Part shown: positions 42,470 to 53,426 of the stretch, one piece after another
How positions within the stretch are numbered: position 1 is the first letter of the stretch
How the letters are laid out: every line of letters begins with the position of its first letter
Assembly: GCF_029867415.1 (NCBI RefSeq)
Contig: NW_026705925.1
Span: 1 to 64,000, forward strand
Direction of reading: 5' to 3'
DNA length: 64,000 nt
DNA from: Vicia villosa
Taxonomy: Eukaryota > Streptophyta > Magnoliopsida > Fabales > Fabaceae
Notes under the pieces: generated by a model
Told to the model about the DNA's origin: nothing
Database searches by the model: none
Seen by the model: only the letters and a program-made list of their open reading frames with translations
Program-made: the position numbers and the translations under genes

Positions 42470-44827
42470 CTAAGATGACCCTAGCTTGGACATGATCTTA
42501 GCAAGCATGTCATGAATCCCATTGTTGCTCTCAGTCTGCCTCTCCATGAAGGTGTGAAACTCAGCATTGATCATTCGTTGCTCATCCATGCGACAAGATA
42601 GCTCAGCTTGGTTCTTGTGAATAACTTCCAAGGTCCTTACGAGACGAGAAGGTTCATCAGAAGAAGCTTCACAACTTCTGTCCAGAGGGATAGAATTCTG
42701 AACCGCAGCTTCCATAGTTAGATCATCACCTTGATTTTCCTCAACAGGAATAGTTTCAGCAGGATGATCTTCAGCATCAGCTTCTTCCATAGAAGCATCT
42801 CCATACTCTGCAGCAGGTAGCTCAGAATCTCCATTCTCAAGAGCCTGAAGAATGGCAGCCAGATTCCGAGGAGCAGAAGGTCCTTCAACTTCTGGAGGAT
42901 CAGCAACTTCTGAAATGACCATAGCAGGATCTTCCTCACAAGGATTCTCCCTCAAATAGTCAAACAAAGACCTGAAGTCCCTAGTCAGAACAGGATACTG
43001 AGGTCTCTAGACCACAATATCCCTGCAAGGATTATCTTCCAGTAACTCATCAAAGAACATCCTCTCCACAAGGGACGTCCTGTTTCTGATGGGATGAAAG
43101 TATCTGCCATCATCAACTTACAGCCGATACCCAGAGAGGGGAGGTGCAGCAGCCACGAATCTTCGTTGAACATCCATAGCACTTAGCTGAAACTTCTGTC
43201 GAAAGCCTCTCCAAAGATGTCGAGTAGAGACATCATCAAGATTGTTGAAGAAAGCGTCCTTCAGAATATCCAGCATACTGAGGATTTCATATCTGAACAG
43301 CTCAAGGTAGCATGTGGGTTCAGGTTCAGGAGGGTTGAAGGTGAATTTGTAGTCAGGGTAGAGAAGGCAGTATGGGTTGGATTCTCTGGTAGTTAGGGGA
43401 TGGGATAGAGAAGGTGAAGGTGCAGTGGTTGAAGAAGATGGAATATCTGTGGGGGGTGTTGATGTGGATGGAGTATCAGAAAATATCTGATGTGATGTGG
43501 ATGGAGTATCAGAAAATATCGGGTGTGATGTAGATGGAGTATCATAAAATATCTGGGGATGGATATTTAGTGGAGTGGGGTTTAGAACAGGTGTAGGAAG
43601 AGTTGGTGGAGGAGGATTTGGTATGATGAAGGTATTTTGTGGTTCAGAATGAGGAGTTTGAGAAAGGTTTGGAGTGGGAAGGGAGTTTTGTGGTTCAGAA
43701 GGTGGTGGTTGATATACTTGCCTTGAGGTGCTAACAGATCTTGAAGAATGGAGAGCTTCTCTTATGCGCTGCTGTTGATATTCTGGAGTGTTAACCTTGT
43801 CAGGATCATAGGTTACCCTCTACTTCTTGACTTTCTTGGTCTTATCTTCTTGAGCCTTTCTTTTTAGCCTTGCTTCTTGCTTCTTCTGATCCTTCTTCTG
43901 AAGATCAGCAAGAGAAGGTAGCCCTCTTCCACGAATCCACGCAGGATCAACAGAAGATTGAATCCTAACAGAAGCTTCCAAGTAGTGCTTGACAGCCTTG
44001 CGAAGTTCTGCTTGGAACAAAGTAGCAAATCCTGCAACAGGAACTCTCCTAGATAGAATATCTGGAAAGCTTGTACCAACAGAAGTTACCTCCTTGATGA
44101 GATCAAGTCTGAATAGATCAACACCATTGAAGATAGGACCTTGAACAACTCCAAGAAATTGGGACGCTCCAGTGGTCCTTATAGAATCCAACAAATCACT
44201 TTCAATCAGAATGTCAGAGATCATTATGGCGAAAGGAATGGTATTTCTTGGAAGATGAGGACACTTTGCACGTTCTTCATCTCTGGACTCAACAATAGAA
44301 GTCCTCAGATTCTGAAAAAGAATGCGAGAGATGTTGAGTTCCATTCTTCTTCTAATGCAGAAGATAGTGTATTTGTGATCAGGACTGATGTAGGAGGAGG
44401 AGGAGAATAACTGCTTTCTGTGGTGAAGAGAACCCAGAATAATTTCATCCCACACTTGGTAAAAAGCTCTCAATGTACCAGTTTTATGAGATTCAATACC
44501 GGTAGCAAGAGAGATTTGTTGTTCAACCTGAAACCAGTTAACTCTTCCAAGAAAAGGACCAGTGCAACCTTCTTCATCATCCAGGTTGTATAACTTCCTT
44601 ATCATCTTTTCAGTAACAACAACTTCATGTCCTAACACGAAGGAGATGATTGCAGTTGGAGTAACCATTGCATGAACCCAGAAGTCCTTCACCAGATCAG
44701 GATAAATTGGTCCAACCAATCTACCAAGATAGTTTGACCATCCTTGTACTAAGATTCTTGCATCAAGATGGAAACCATTTGCTTTTAGGTTTTCAAAGTC
44801 CACAGCGGACTCACAGAGAACCTCCAA
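42470..44827 (-). pseudogene. SIRE extra ORF (env position): plant transposon-domain protein
   Basis: One frame of 785 codons with three nonsense codons: TAG 43820-43822, TAA 43118-43120 and TAG 43007-43009; each fits a C-to-T change. It lies between RNase H and the 3' LTR, where SIRE elements carry an env-like ORF. N-terminal part: YPDLVKDFW (42-50), FYQVWDEIILGSLHHRK and IPFAIMISDIL, matching gene Y landmarks in order. Then a Lys-rich tail, a Pro-rich linker with three tandem copies of an IF(S/Y)DTPSTSH-like repeat (about 43460-43560), a second conserved block (YEILSMLDILKDAFFNN) and a C-terminal helical segment ending MSKLGSS. The codon at 44827 is TTG, not ATG; homologous reading (HHIPEKIW) continues upstream in another frame to about 44950, so a frameshift lies near 44827. 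No signal peptide is visible; I do not call it an envelope. Confidence 0.75.
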
Positions 44828-45449
44828 ATCTTCTCAGGGATATGGTGCATGTCTTCAATGGAGCATACCCATGCTTTCTTAGAAGTATTTGAGTGGAAGA
44901 GAGTCTTTCTGCTAGGCTTGAGGAAATCGATGAAGAATACATGATGATTTGCTTGGTATCAGATCAAAGCTAGGGTTTGAGCAAAAAAAAATGCAAAGAG
45001 AGAGAGACACAAGAATAGAGAGAGCGAAAAAGATGAAATGAGGATGAAGCGGGTTATTTAAACGGTTTGAATAAAAGAAAAAAATAATAAATGAAATAAA
45101 TTTTAAATGAAATGATTACAGAAAAAGCATGACATCAATATGCATTTAATGAGAAATGACATTAGGAGAGATAAAGTGACAAAATGAAATGATTTGCACA
45201 GTTACCTAGGGCGGCGTCTCCTCAACTGCACGCATGCTTGTCAAAAAATAGTGAACACGTGTTCATTTTCTGGAAAGACTGGTGACAGCTGTTTTGCTTT
45301 AAAAGAGCTTCTGAGTCAACTTAGATAATGAAACGTTAGTGATAACAGAATCAGAATTTCTAATTAAACAATATCAGAACTTTTTATGAGCACCCAGTTC
45401 CTAACACATTTTAGAAGTTAACCATACATAAGATCTTCTCATCTTCTCA
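44828..45449 (-). promoter_or_regulatory. Region upstream of SIRE extra ORF, promoter-like
   Basis: On the minus strand a TTTAAATAACC box (about 45055-45065) is followed by CT-rich leader-like sequence (CTCTCTCTATTCTTG) and then the frameshifted N-terminal codons of the extra ORF (44828-44950). To the right is AT-rich spacer with no ORF. A separate promoter is suggested by analogy with gene Y. Confidence 0.4.
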
Positions 45450-45843
45450 TTATGGGCATAAATCCATACTGATATTTTTCAGAATGAACTTAAACCTATC
45501 TTCAGCAAGGGGTTTTGTAAAGATATTAGCCCATTGATGGTCTGTATCCACAAATTTCAAAGAGAGAACGCCCTTCTGAACATAGTCCCTAATAAAATGA
45601 TGTTTAATCTCAATATGTTTAGCTTTGGAATGCAAGATAGGGTTCTTCTTGCATGGAAATTATCCAGTCTGGATCTTCTAGAGCTTGATAAACAGAAGTT
45701 GGCTCGATCAAAGAAACAAGACCTAATTGACATTATGCATTGTTCTTAAGGAAAGCTCTTGTTCTAATGGGATCATCTTTCTTTCCAAGGATCACATCTT
45801 CTAAGTGAGCTGAGGTGAGTCTAGAAGATCTTCTGACTGCTGG
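45450..45843 (-). pseudogene. pol: SIRE RT start fused to RNase H end (large deletion)
   Basis: From 45843 leftward the integrase-RT linker continues (RRSSRLTSAHLEDVILGKKD) and reaches the RT N-terminal motif SLIEPTSVYQALEDPDW, with a TAA near 45750. At about 45641-45645 it jumps to the RNase H C-terminus: HSKAKHIEIKHHFIRDYV, then ANIFTKPLAEDRF. About 400 codons of RT and RNase H, including the YVDD-type active site, are missing. Confidence 0.85.
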
Positions 45844-47459
45844 TGTCATACCCTAATTTTGACCCCCCCTGAGATGTCATATCCTTTTACTTTTCATCAA
45901 AGTCAAAGCAGATACTCAGAGCAGTCACCTATTCATCTGGTACTTAGTCAGGGGTGTTCAGGAACAAGAGAACTCAGGCAAAGGACCAATCAGTAAAAGG
46001 GATGGTTTCTAATACAACTATGGGACTCAAAAGCTTCATTCTATTCACCTATGATTGATTAGATACCCATCACCTGGACTCAGGATTGCTTACCTCACCA
46101 ATCTAGGGTTTTGAGCTCATCAAGGACTAAAATCAAGAATCACATTTGGGAAACCCTAGAAAGCTCAAGGGCATCACTCAAAGGCTTCAATCATCCTCAA
46201 TTAGTTCATATGACAATGTCCATAGGGCATTACACTTCAATCCAAGGCCTACAATCATCAATTTTATCTGGTCGACAATTAGGGTTTTGACCTAATTCAC
46301 CAAGATAGTTGACTTTTTAATCAGGACATGGATCCAAAACTCAAAGAATGACTCAAGAGCTTCTATTACCTCAATATAATCCATTTGATTCATCACAAAA
46401 GTCCAAGAATTCACTTCATTTGGAAAAAGTCAACTCTACAGGATCACCTTTGACTTTTTGGAAATTTTGGTCAACCATGACTTTTGAAGTTTTAAATCAT
46501 CAATATATGATATTTGAAGTCATTTGATCAAGAAAAATCAAGAAAATCAATCAAGAATCAAAAGTCAAAAGTTTGACTTTTCATCCTACAAACTGAAAAA
46601 AACTGAAAAAAACTGAAAAGTCAAAAGTCAATCAACTGAAAAAAACTCAAAAGTCAAAAGTTTGACTTTTCAAGTGGTTTTTGCCAAACTTTGGAAGGGA
46701 ATTTCTCAAAATTTCACCTACAAACTGAAAAAAACTTCCAACATGAAAGTTGTAGATTTTGATTCAATAAACAACTTTGTCACATAAAATTTTTTGGCTA
46801 AAAATCAACCATTGAAGAGATATGGAGCTTCAATGTGGCTGCCTTCACAAAACATGCAAGAAAACCCTAGTTTTCTTCAAACTTTATGAGACTTTTTCAC
46901 TAATTTCCCTAAAGAATTTGGGCAAACACCAAACTAATGAATTGAAGTACATGTTAAGGGCTTTCCAAATTATGTTCAACCTTCTCCCAATTCATTTTGA
47001 GCTAAGATATATGATTGATCAAAGTTAGGCACTTGAAGTGAAAATTATAGGTCATGTGCAATTTGGAACTTTGCAATTTTGTGCAAATGACTTCACTAAA
47101 TGATGCTACCCGACCTCTAATACATCTGCAAGCACACCATACATCCATTTTCATCATTGCATAAGGATTAGAGAATATTCCCAAAAACAAAGGCATGTGA
47201 TTATGTAATGATTACATTTGAGAATTTATGGCAAGATGATGAATCACCAAAGGAATCTCTTCCCAACCAATTGGAGCTCATTTCTGTCTCAGATTTGTCC
47301 CCTAAGATCAAGAAAAATCGATGGCTAGGGGATTGATCAAATGGAATCAAAATTCCCATCATTGCATTTTGGATATTTTTGGATTCCTTCATAGCCAAGA
47401 AACCAAATCGACCTCACTAAGCAACCACACTCCTCTGCAACTATACTGAACCATTTGCC

Positions 47460-47467
47460 TATAAATA
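47460..47467 (+). promoter_or_regulatory. TATA box of LTR C
   Basis: CCTATAAATAC, followed by a C/T-rich start region (TCCTTCATACAGTTCACACC). LTR D has the same arrangement at 57899. Confidence 0.65.
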
Positions 47468-48412
47468 CAAGTGCTATCCTTCATACAGTTCACACCAAAG
47501 CAACTCTATTCCTTGCTTTCTCTTTCTCTTCTCATGCTTATGGTTTTTCAAAGTTCTTTGGCAAGAAGAATCGTTTTCTTCAAACCAGAGCTTCTCTTTG
47601 GAAAGTAAGCATTCTAACATCTCAAGGGAGTTCATTTGAGGTGATCCAAGCACCTGGATCACTTCTGTAGGTGGAGGAACACCATTGTTGTGTTCACTTT
47701 GGAGCTCTTGCAGTTGGAGGTCCATAGAGCAATTCAGAAGGTTTCAAGCAAAGCCAAGCATCCAGACACGTTCCCTAGGGCATAGTGAAGTTGTTCAGAT
47801 GGCTGCAGCTCATCTGTAACTGAAGATTCATCATCCTCCATGTCCACTTGAAGATCAAATCGAAGGTGTTGGGTAGAACAATTCAGAAGGATTGAAGTCA
47901 CAATAAGCATTCAGTTAGCATCATTGAGTCCCAAGGAAGCTTTTAGGATCATTCATACAAGCCAAGAAGCTCTCCATCATTCGTACGACCTTCAGTTTCA
48001 GAGGTAAGTTTTTGAACTCCACCTCTTTAATTTAAGTACTCTTTGTGATATAGCTCGATACTATCTTGTTCAGCATCATCAGAGGATTGAAAACCCTCTA
48101 TCATCATTCATTTATTCATCTTGTTTGTCATTTAATTTTAAATTTAGGGTTTATGTGTTCTTCGTGTTTATACTGAAATTAGTTAGCTACACTTAGAATA
48201 AATGAATTCTGAACCCATGATTACGTTCCTCGTCCAAAAAAAAGCAAAATTGATGTTTACATCATACCATTTGGTTGAGAAACCAGAGAATTAGAAATTC
48301 AAATTCTCACGAGCTCGAGGAAGAAGATGACTATGGTGGCGCGCGAAATTCAAATCTATGGGCCAGGTTTATTTTATTTTGAATGGTATGCGTTTTATAA
48401 ACGAATTCATCA

Positions 48413-48487
48413 TTTGCCCTAGTGGCCTCACATGCGCTCTTAGTCTCCTCATGCCTCAAGTCTGGGGTTCGAATCCCCCTCGCCCCA
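48413..48487 (+). other. tRNA-like sequence 1 in LTR C
   Basis: Contains a perfect pol III B box/T-arm, GGTTCGAATCC (48466-48476) inside GGGG/CCCC arms, ending CGCCCCA. The 5' half (TAGTGGCCTCACATGCGCTC) only loosely fits a D-arm/A box and the acceptor stem does not pair. Not a functional tRNA; possibly a SINE head or tRNA mimic. Confidence 0.4.
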
Positions 48488-48571
48488 TACTTTTTGATCC
48501 TTTTATTTTTTTCAATGATTTTCAACTTGTTTTAAAATATAACCAACTAAACATACTTCATGATCACCAAC

Positions 48572-48655
48572 TGGCGTGTGGCCCAGTGTTGTTGTTTTGA
48601 GCTGAGAACCTCAAGGGCGTGGGTTCAAACCCTCCAAGGGCCAAAACCTTTTTTT
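48572..48655 (+). other. tRNA-like sequence 2 in LTR C
   Basis: A-box-like TGGCCCAGTG (48579-48588), B box GGTTCAAACC (48622-48631), then GGGCCAAAACC and a T7 run that could terminate pol III. Second such unit about 85 bp after the first. Confidence 0.4.
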
Positions 48656-49080
48656 AAACACTTGTTTTCTTTATATTTATTCACAAATTTAACCAATTAT
48701 TTAACCTATCAAATTAATTCATTTTGACTTCATTTTTCACACACTTGTTGATTAATATATATACTTCATGAATAAATCAAAAAATCACAAAAATATTATT
48801 TATTTTGTACATATTTATTAGGTTGAAAATAGTGTTGTTTTAGTGTTTAAAATATGTTTTAATATATATTTTCATTTAACTTTTCACAAGCCTAATACCT
48901 CATAAATATTGTGATAAAACCCTAAGCCATTTTAGATTTCATCTTTACCCTAATTAAGTTGACTTTTGTCAAAATTCAAAATTGTTTTCATATTTCAAAA
49001 TAAACAAACGATCGAGGTTGTCAAACAATACAACCTTGCATCTTCTCAACTGTTTCTCATAAACAAGAAAATCATTTTCA

Positions 49081-51050
49081 TTGGGCCTTTAATAGAGTGT
49101 AAGTCTCATCCATCTTTTTTTTCTCATTGCTAATCTTTTTTTAACTGTTTTCATAACCGTCAACAAGTACTGTAAAGTATTGGGCCTCTATTAGAGTGTA
49201 AGTCCCAACACTTTTTTTTTCTTTTCATACTTTGTTTTCAAAAACTGTATTTACAAAATCTTCTTTCTATTTTCAAAACATTCTTATGGTATTTGAAGGG
49301 CATTATTCCCGGTGAAACTCTTCAGATATCTATGTGACCTTTGTCCATCTTCACTTCTTCTATTTTCAAAAACCCTTAACTGTTTATAATAAGTATTCAA
49401 CTGTTATCAACAAAACAACAAAAATTGTTGTTGATGCTTTGTACATATTTCTTCAAAGGCCTCCACTCCATCCAGGTTAGGCTTTACAAGCTTTCAATTT
49501 ACAGTATTTATTTAAATTACTGTCAAATATAGAACTGTTTATATATTGTTTAGAATTACGTTTGAGTGTAAACCCTAGGACAGTTAAACTATATATATAT
49601 TATAGGAATATGGCCTAGGATTGAGAATGTCTTCCCGGTGAAGGCTCTTTCCTAATTAGAGATCTGTAGTTCAAACCCCCAAGATGAATTATTCCCGGTG
49701 AAACATCTTGAAAAAAGCCTTAGAATAAATGCTAGGACACATCCACCCAAAGAGGAATTATTCCCGGTGAAACCTCTTACCCATTTGCTTAGAGCCAAAA
49801 TAAGTTCAAAACCACATAGCTTTCTCTTGTGCTATAACAAGGACCCTTGATGACCCTCAATTAGCCTCCTCTTGGGCTTTGTACAAGGACCCACAGGCTT
49901 CTTAAAAGCATTCCCAGCTTCCTCTTGAGCTTGTATACAAGGACCCATCAGGTTTCTTAAAAACATAGGAACAGGTCTTTAGTTACATTTTAGCCTATCC
50001 TGGTGAGTTTCTTCCATCCTTTAAACCAGACTTTAAACAAGCTAAGATTCTCTCAATCTCATATTGAGTACACTTTTTGGGCTTTAAACAAGAAGTCTCC
50101 ACTAGATAACCTTTCTGCCATTTTAACAAAAACCCTTGGAAAGGGTCAGCCTCCAATCTTTCTTTCATTTTAACAAAAACCCCTGGAAAGGGTCAGCCTC
50201 CAATCTTTCTTTCATTTTAACAAAAACCCCTGGAAAGGGTCAGCCTCCAAAATCACTCCTTCAAATCCAAAGATTCATTCTTTTAAAAGGTAAATTCCCC
50301 AAAAGAGTCAAAACCCCTGGAAAGGGTTAGCCTCCAAAAATCCAGTCTTTTAATAGACAACTTCTCCAGCTGAGTCAAAACCCCTGGAAAGGGTTAGCCT
50401 CCAAAAAACATAAAAAATAAATAAGTTTATTAAATCCTCTAGCAGAATAAAACTCCCTAGTGAGTCCTTCTTTTTTTAAGTAGCCACAACCTTGGGCTTT
50501 GAACAAGGCAGATAAACCATATTCCCTGTGTCAAAGATTCCTAATCTCAAGGATCTTTTCCCCATAGAGTCTTCCATACTCAGTTTCTTTAAGAGTCCGC
50601 CACAACCTTGGGCTTTGTACAAGGAAGAAACTAATCTTCCCCCTAGCTAGAGTAGCCACAACCTTGGGCTTCATACAAGACACAAATTAAATAACTTCCA
50701 TAGTTAAGAGTCAGCAACAACCTTGGGCTTTGTACAAGGCACACAAAATAGAGTCATCCATAGCTTTCAAAAACTCAGTTTCCTCAGCAGTTAGCCACAA
50801 CCTTGGGCTTCATACGAGGCACAAAATAGAGTCTCCCTAAGTAAGGTCAGTCACAATTCTGGGCTTTGTACAGAACACCAAATAAAACCCATAAAATAAA
50901 CACTCTCCAACTAGAGTCAGCCTCAATTCTGGGCTTTGTACAGAACACAAAAACTCCTTAGTTCAGAATCTCCCTAGTAGAGTTTTTCTCCCAAAGTGAA
51001 TAAATCAATCAAAAGCCTCAAGCTTGAGCCTCATGCAAGCCAGCTAAAAA
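49081..51050 (+). repeat. Arrays of short hairpin repeats in LTR C leader
   Basis: Four module types follow one another. (i) GGGCCT...AGTCCC around CTCTATTAGAG (about 49084 and 49180). (ii) Loop ATTCCCGGTGAAA between arms that vary (CAAGATG/CATCTTG 49680-49710; AAGAGG/CCTCTT 49750-49778; GAAG/CTTC about 49295-49323). (iii) A unit of about 50 bp with ACCCCTGGAAAGGGT (50120-50405, five copies or more). (iv) CCTTGGGCTTTGTACAAGG and variants (50490-51040, eight copies or so). ORFs through them are repeat shadows. Confidence 0.75.
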
Positions 51051-51579
51051 ATCAAATCTTTCAAACAATAGATAGACATAGCTTATCTCTATAGAGAGAT
51101 CTTTCTCCTATCTCACCACATTCAAACAAACAAACATTACATTTCATTTCAATTAAGTCACCCATTTAGGATTTTTGAAAGGCGTGAGCTGGTAGTAAAA
51201 CCCATACATGTGGTAACTTTCCCTAATTTGGATGAGCATTTCATTTTAACCAGTCTCCCATTTAGGATTTTTGAAAGATATAAGCTGGCAGTAAAACCCA
51301 GACATGTGGTGACTTTCCCTAATTTGGTTTAGCACCTTTCTTTCATTCAAGATGCAGTCGTCTGGTATACTTGCACATAAACAAGTAAGGTCCCCCTCTT
51401 GAATTAAAGGAATTCAGTTATTCTGTCACTTTAAAATGTTTGTGGTGGAATAGTAGAAATACCTCTCTGTTAAGATGATTTCATGTCTCTTTATTGTAAA
51501 CAGAGATTTAATTCAAAGCTTCAACCTTGAGCTTCAAGCAAGGCACCAAAAATCATTTCAAATCCCTAATTAGTTCCCC

Positions 51580-51838
51580 GAACTACATTAAGCTCTGACT
51601 TCCACTAGGGATATGTAGGCATGAGGTTCACAAGGAATCTCAGCGAGCTAATAAAATACCAAAAATAGTCAGTTTGTTTGTCTGTCTGTCTGTCTTTTTC
51701 AAATCAATTTAATTCTCTCTCCTAACACAAAGGAGAAACTTTCCCAATCATTAGCAATAAACACAATCACAATGACACAGAGAAGGTTCCCGTAGAGTAC
51801 TACGGATATGTAGGGTGCTTAAACTCTTCCCTATGTAT
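51580..51838 (+). other. Hairpin trio of LTR C
   Basis: H0: GAACTACATTAAGCTCTGA..., arms TGAGGTTC and GGAATCTCA, then GCGAGC (51580-51648). H1: CCGTAGAGTACTACGG (51790-51805). H2: arms ATATGTAGGG and CCCTATGTAT with two G-U pairs (51806-51838). 251 bp before the LTR end. Confidence 0.75.
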
Positions 51839-52089
51839 AACCGACCCCCCGGACTCCAGAATTTCTAGTCTAGGTGAATCCCCACACTTAGCAAACTCCT
51901 AGGGTTAATTTGAGATCTTTTTCCCCTCTCCTACTTATTAGGACAATTAAAAAGTTCGTGTGATATCGTAGGAAGAACTTAAACAAAATTCATCCCGCCC
52001 CGGGCGCATTCTCCTTCCGAATTTCGCGTGAAGTGTCTAGCATGCCGTCCTCCCAAGTGAAACGGGGAGGTAAAAAAAACGACACCACA

Positions 52090-53426
52090 GCTGGCTCTTC
52101 AGAAATTCTGAGATTCTCTAAAGATGCAGCAACTTGATCTTCTGATCCATTGCTTCTGAGACTTTCAGCTTCTGGAACTTTGCTTCTTGGTACTACAGCT
52201 TCTGATATGTCAATATCTGTATCTGAAAAATTCTCAAACTGCTTTGGTTTTTCAAGACCAAGCTTATCATTAAATCTGATATTGATTGATTCTTCTACAA
52301 CCAATGTTTCAGTATTGTATACTCTGTAGCCTTTAGAGCGTTCAGAATATCCAAGAAGAAAACATTTTTGTGCCTTAGAATCAAACTTACCAAGATGATC
52401 TTTAGTATTCAGAATAAAACACACGCATCCAAAAGGATGAAAATATGAAATGTTGGGCTTTCTGTTCTTCCACAATTCATAAGGAGTCTTATTTAGAATA
52501 GGTCTTATAGAGATTCTATTCATAATATAACACGCAGTGTTTATTACTTCTGCCCAGAAGTGCTTAGCCATATTGGTCTCATTGATCACGGTTCTGTCCA
52601 TTTCTTGCAGAGTCCTATTCTTTCGCTTTACAACTCCATTTTGCCGTGGAGTTCTAGGGCAAGAGAAATCATGGGCAATGCCATTTTCTTTGAAGAACTT
52701 TACCCATGTCCAGCGGCTATAATCATCTATGATGACTAATCCATATTTCTTCCCTCTGATAGATGCTGTTTTGACTGGTCCAAACAGATCAATATGCAGA
52801 AGTTCTAACGGCCTTGAGGAAGAGACAACATTCTTAGATTTGAATGCAGGTTTGGAGAACTCGCCCTTCTGACATGTTTCACAAAGAGCATCTGATTTAT
52901 ATTTCAGATTTGGGAGTCCTCTGACCAGATTTAGTTTGTTAATCTGAGAAATCTTTCTCAAACTAGCATGTCCTAATCTTCTGTGCCAGACCCATTGCTC
53001 TTCAGAGACAGACATAAGGCAAGACACCTTCTGCTTCTCACTATCTGAAAGATCAATCTTATAAATGTTGTTCTTTCTCTTGCTTGTAAATAGGATTGAG
53101 CCATCCTTCTGACTTACAGCCTTGCAAGACTTTTGATTGAAGATTATATCATAACCATTGTCACTTAATTGACTTATGGACAATAAGTTATGCGTTAATC
53201 CTTCTACAAGAAGTACATTAGTTATGGAAGGAGAGTTACCCATACTTATGGTTCCAGAGCCAATAATCTTGCCCTTCTGATCTCCTCCAAACTTGACTTC
53301 TCCACCAAATTTAAGCACCAAGTCTTGGAACATAGACCTTCTTCCTGTCATGTGTCGCGAGCACCCAGAGTCCAGGTACCATGACATTTTGTGCTTTGTC
53401 TTCTTTGCTGCCAAGGATATCTGCAA
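52090..53426 (-). pseudogene. pol: SIRE protease and integrase, internally deleted
   Basis: Protease motif WYLDSGCSRHMTG (about residues 17-28 from 53426). Preintegrase WHRRLGHASLRK and CETCQKGEF give the HHCC domain. The integrase core starts LLHIDLFGPV (first Asp present) but goes from WVKFFKENGIAHDFSCPRTP directly on, so roughly 45 residues, including the second catalytic Asp (HGGEF region), are missing. The catalytic Glu in the NGVVERKNRT motif is Lys (NGVVKRKNRT). The C-terminal part to NLRISEEPA is readable; beyond 52090 the frame runs into LTR C. Integrase is dead. Confidence 0.88.

Larger units (their letters stand above)
45844..52089 (+). mobile_element. Solo Ogre-like LTR C (6246 bp)
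   Basis: Begins TGTCATACCCTAATTTTG and ends CGACACCACA, flanked by GCTGG on both sides (45839-45843; 52090-52094). No coding region, PBS or second LTR inside, so it is a solo LTR. TATAAATA at 47460-47467 sets plus orientation, leaving about 4.6 kb of transcribed R-U5. The U3 has palindromes AAAAGTCAAAAGTTTGACTT (about 46560 and 46649). Downstream are a splice-donor consensus (GTAAGT 48004), tRNA-like boxes, hairpin-repeat arrays and the hairpin trio. SIRE reading frames join across it once it is removed. Confidence 0.9.

Noticed and set aside
44825..44827. Start codon of the SIRE extra ORF at 44827
   Set aside because: The codon is TTG and homologous coding continues upstream in another frame, so this is a frame entry, not a start.
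42470..44827. SIRE extra ORF as a retroviral-type envelope
   Set aside because: No signal peptide, membrane anchor or cleavage motif is visible; similarity is to the plant transposon-associated protein of gene Y.
48331..48600. True tRNA genes at 48413-48655
   Set aside because: B boxes are clear but acceptor and D stems do not pair properly; only tRNA-like calls are supported.
50136..50330. Short ORF with repeated PGKG motifs
   Set aside because: It follows a tandem repeat of about 50 bp in a non-coding leader; frame is not kept across copies.
45844..52089. LTR C as a complete LTR retrotransposon
   Set aside because: No second LTR, PBS or coding domain inside, and one TG...CA unit with a 5-bp TSD; solo LTR fits better.
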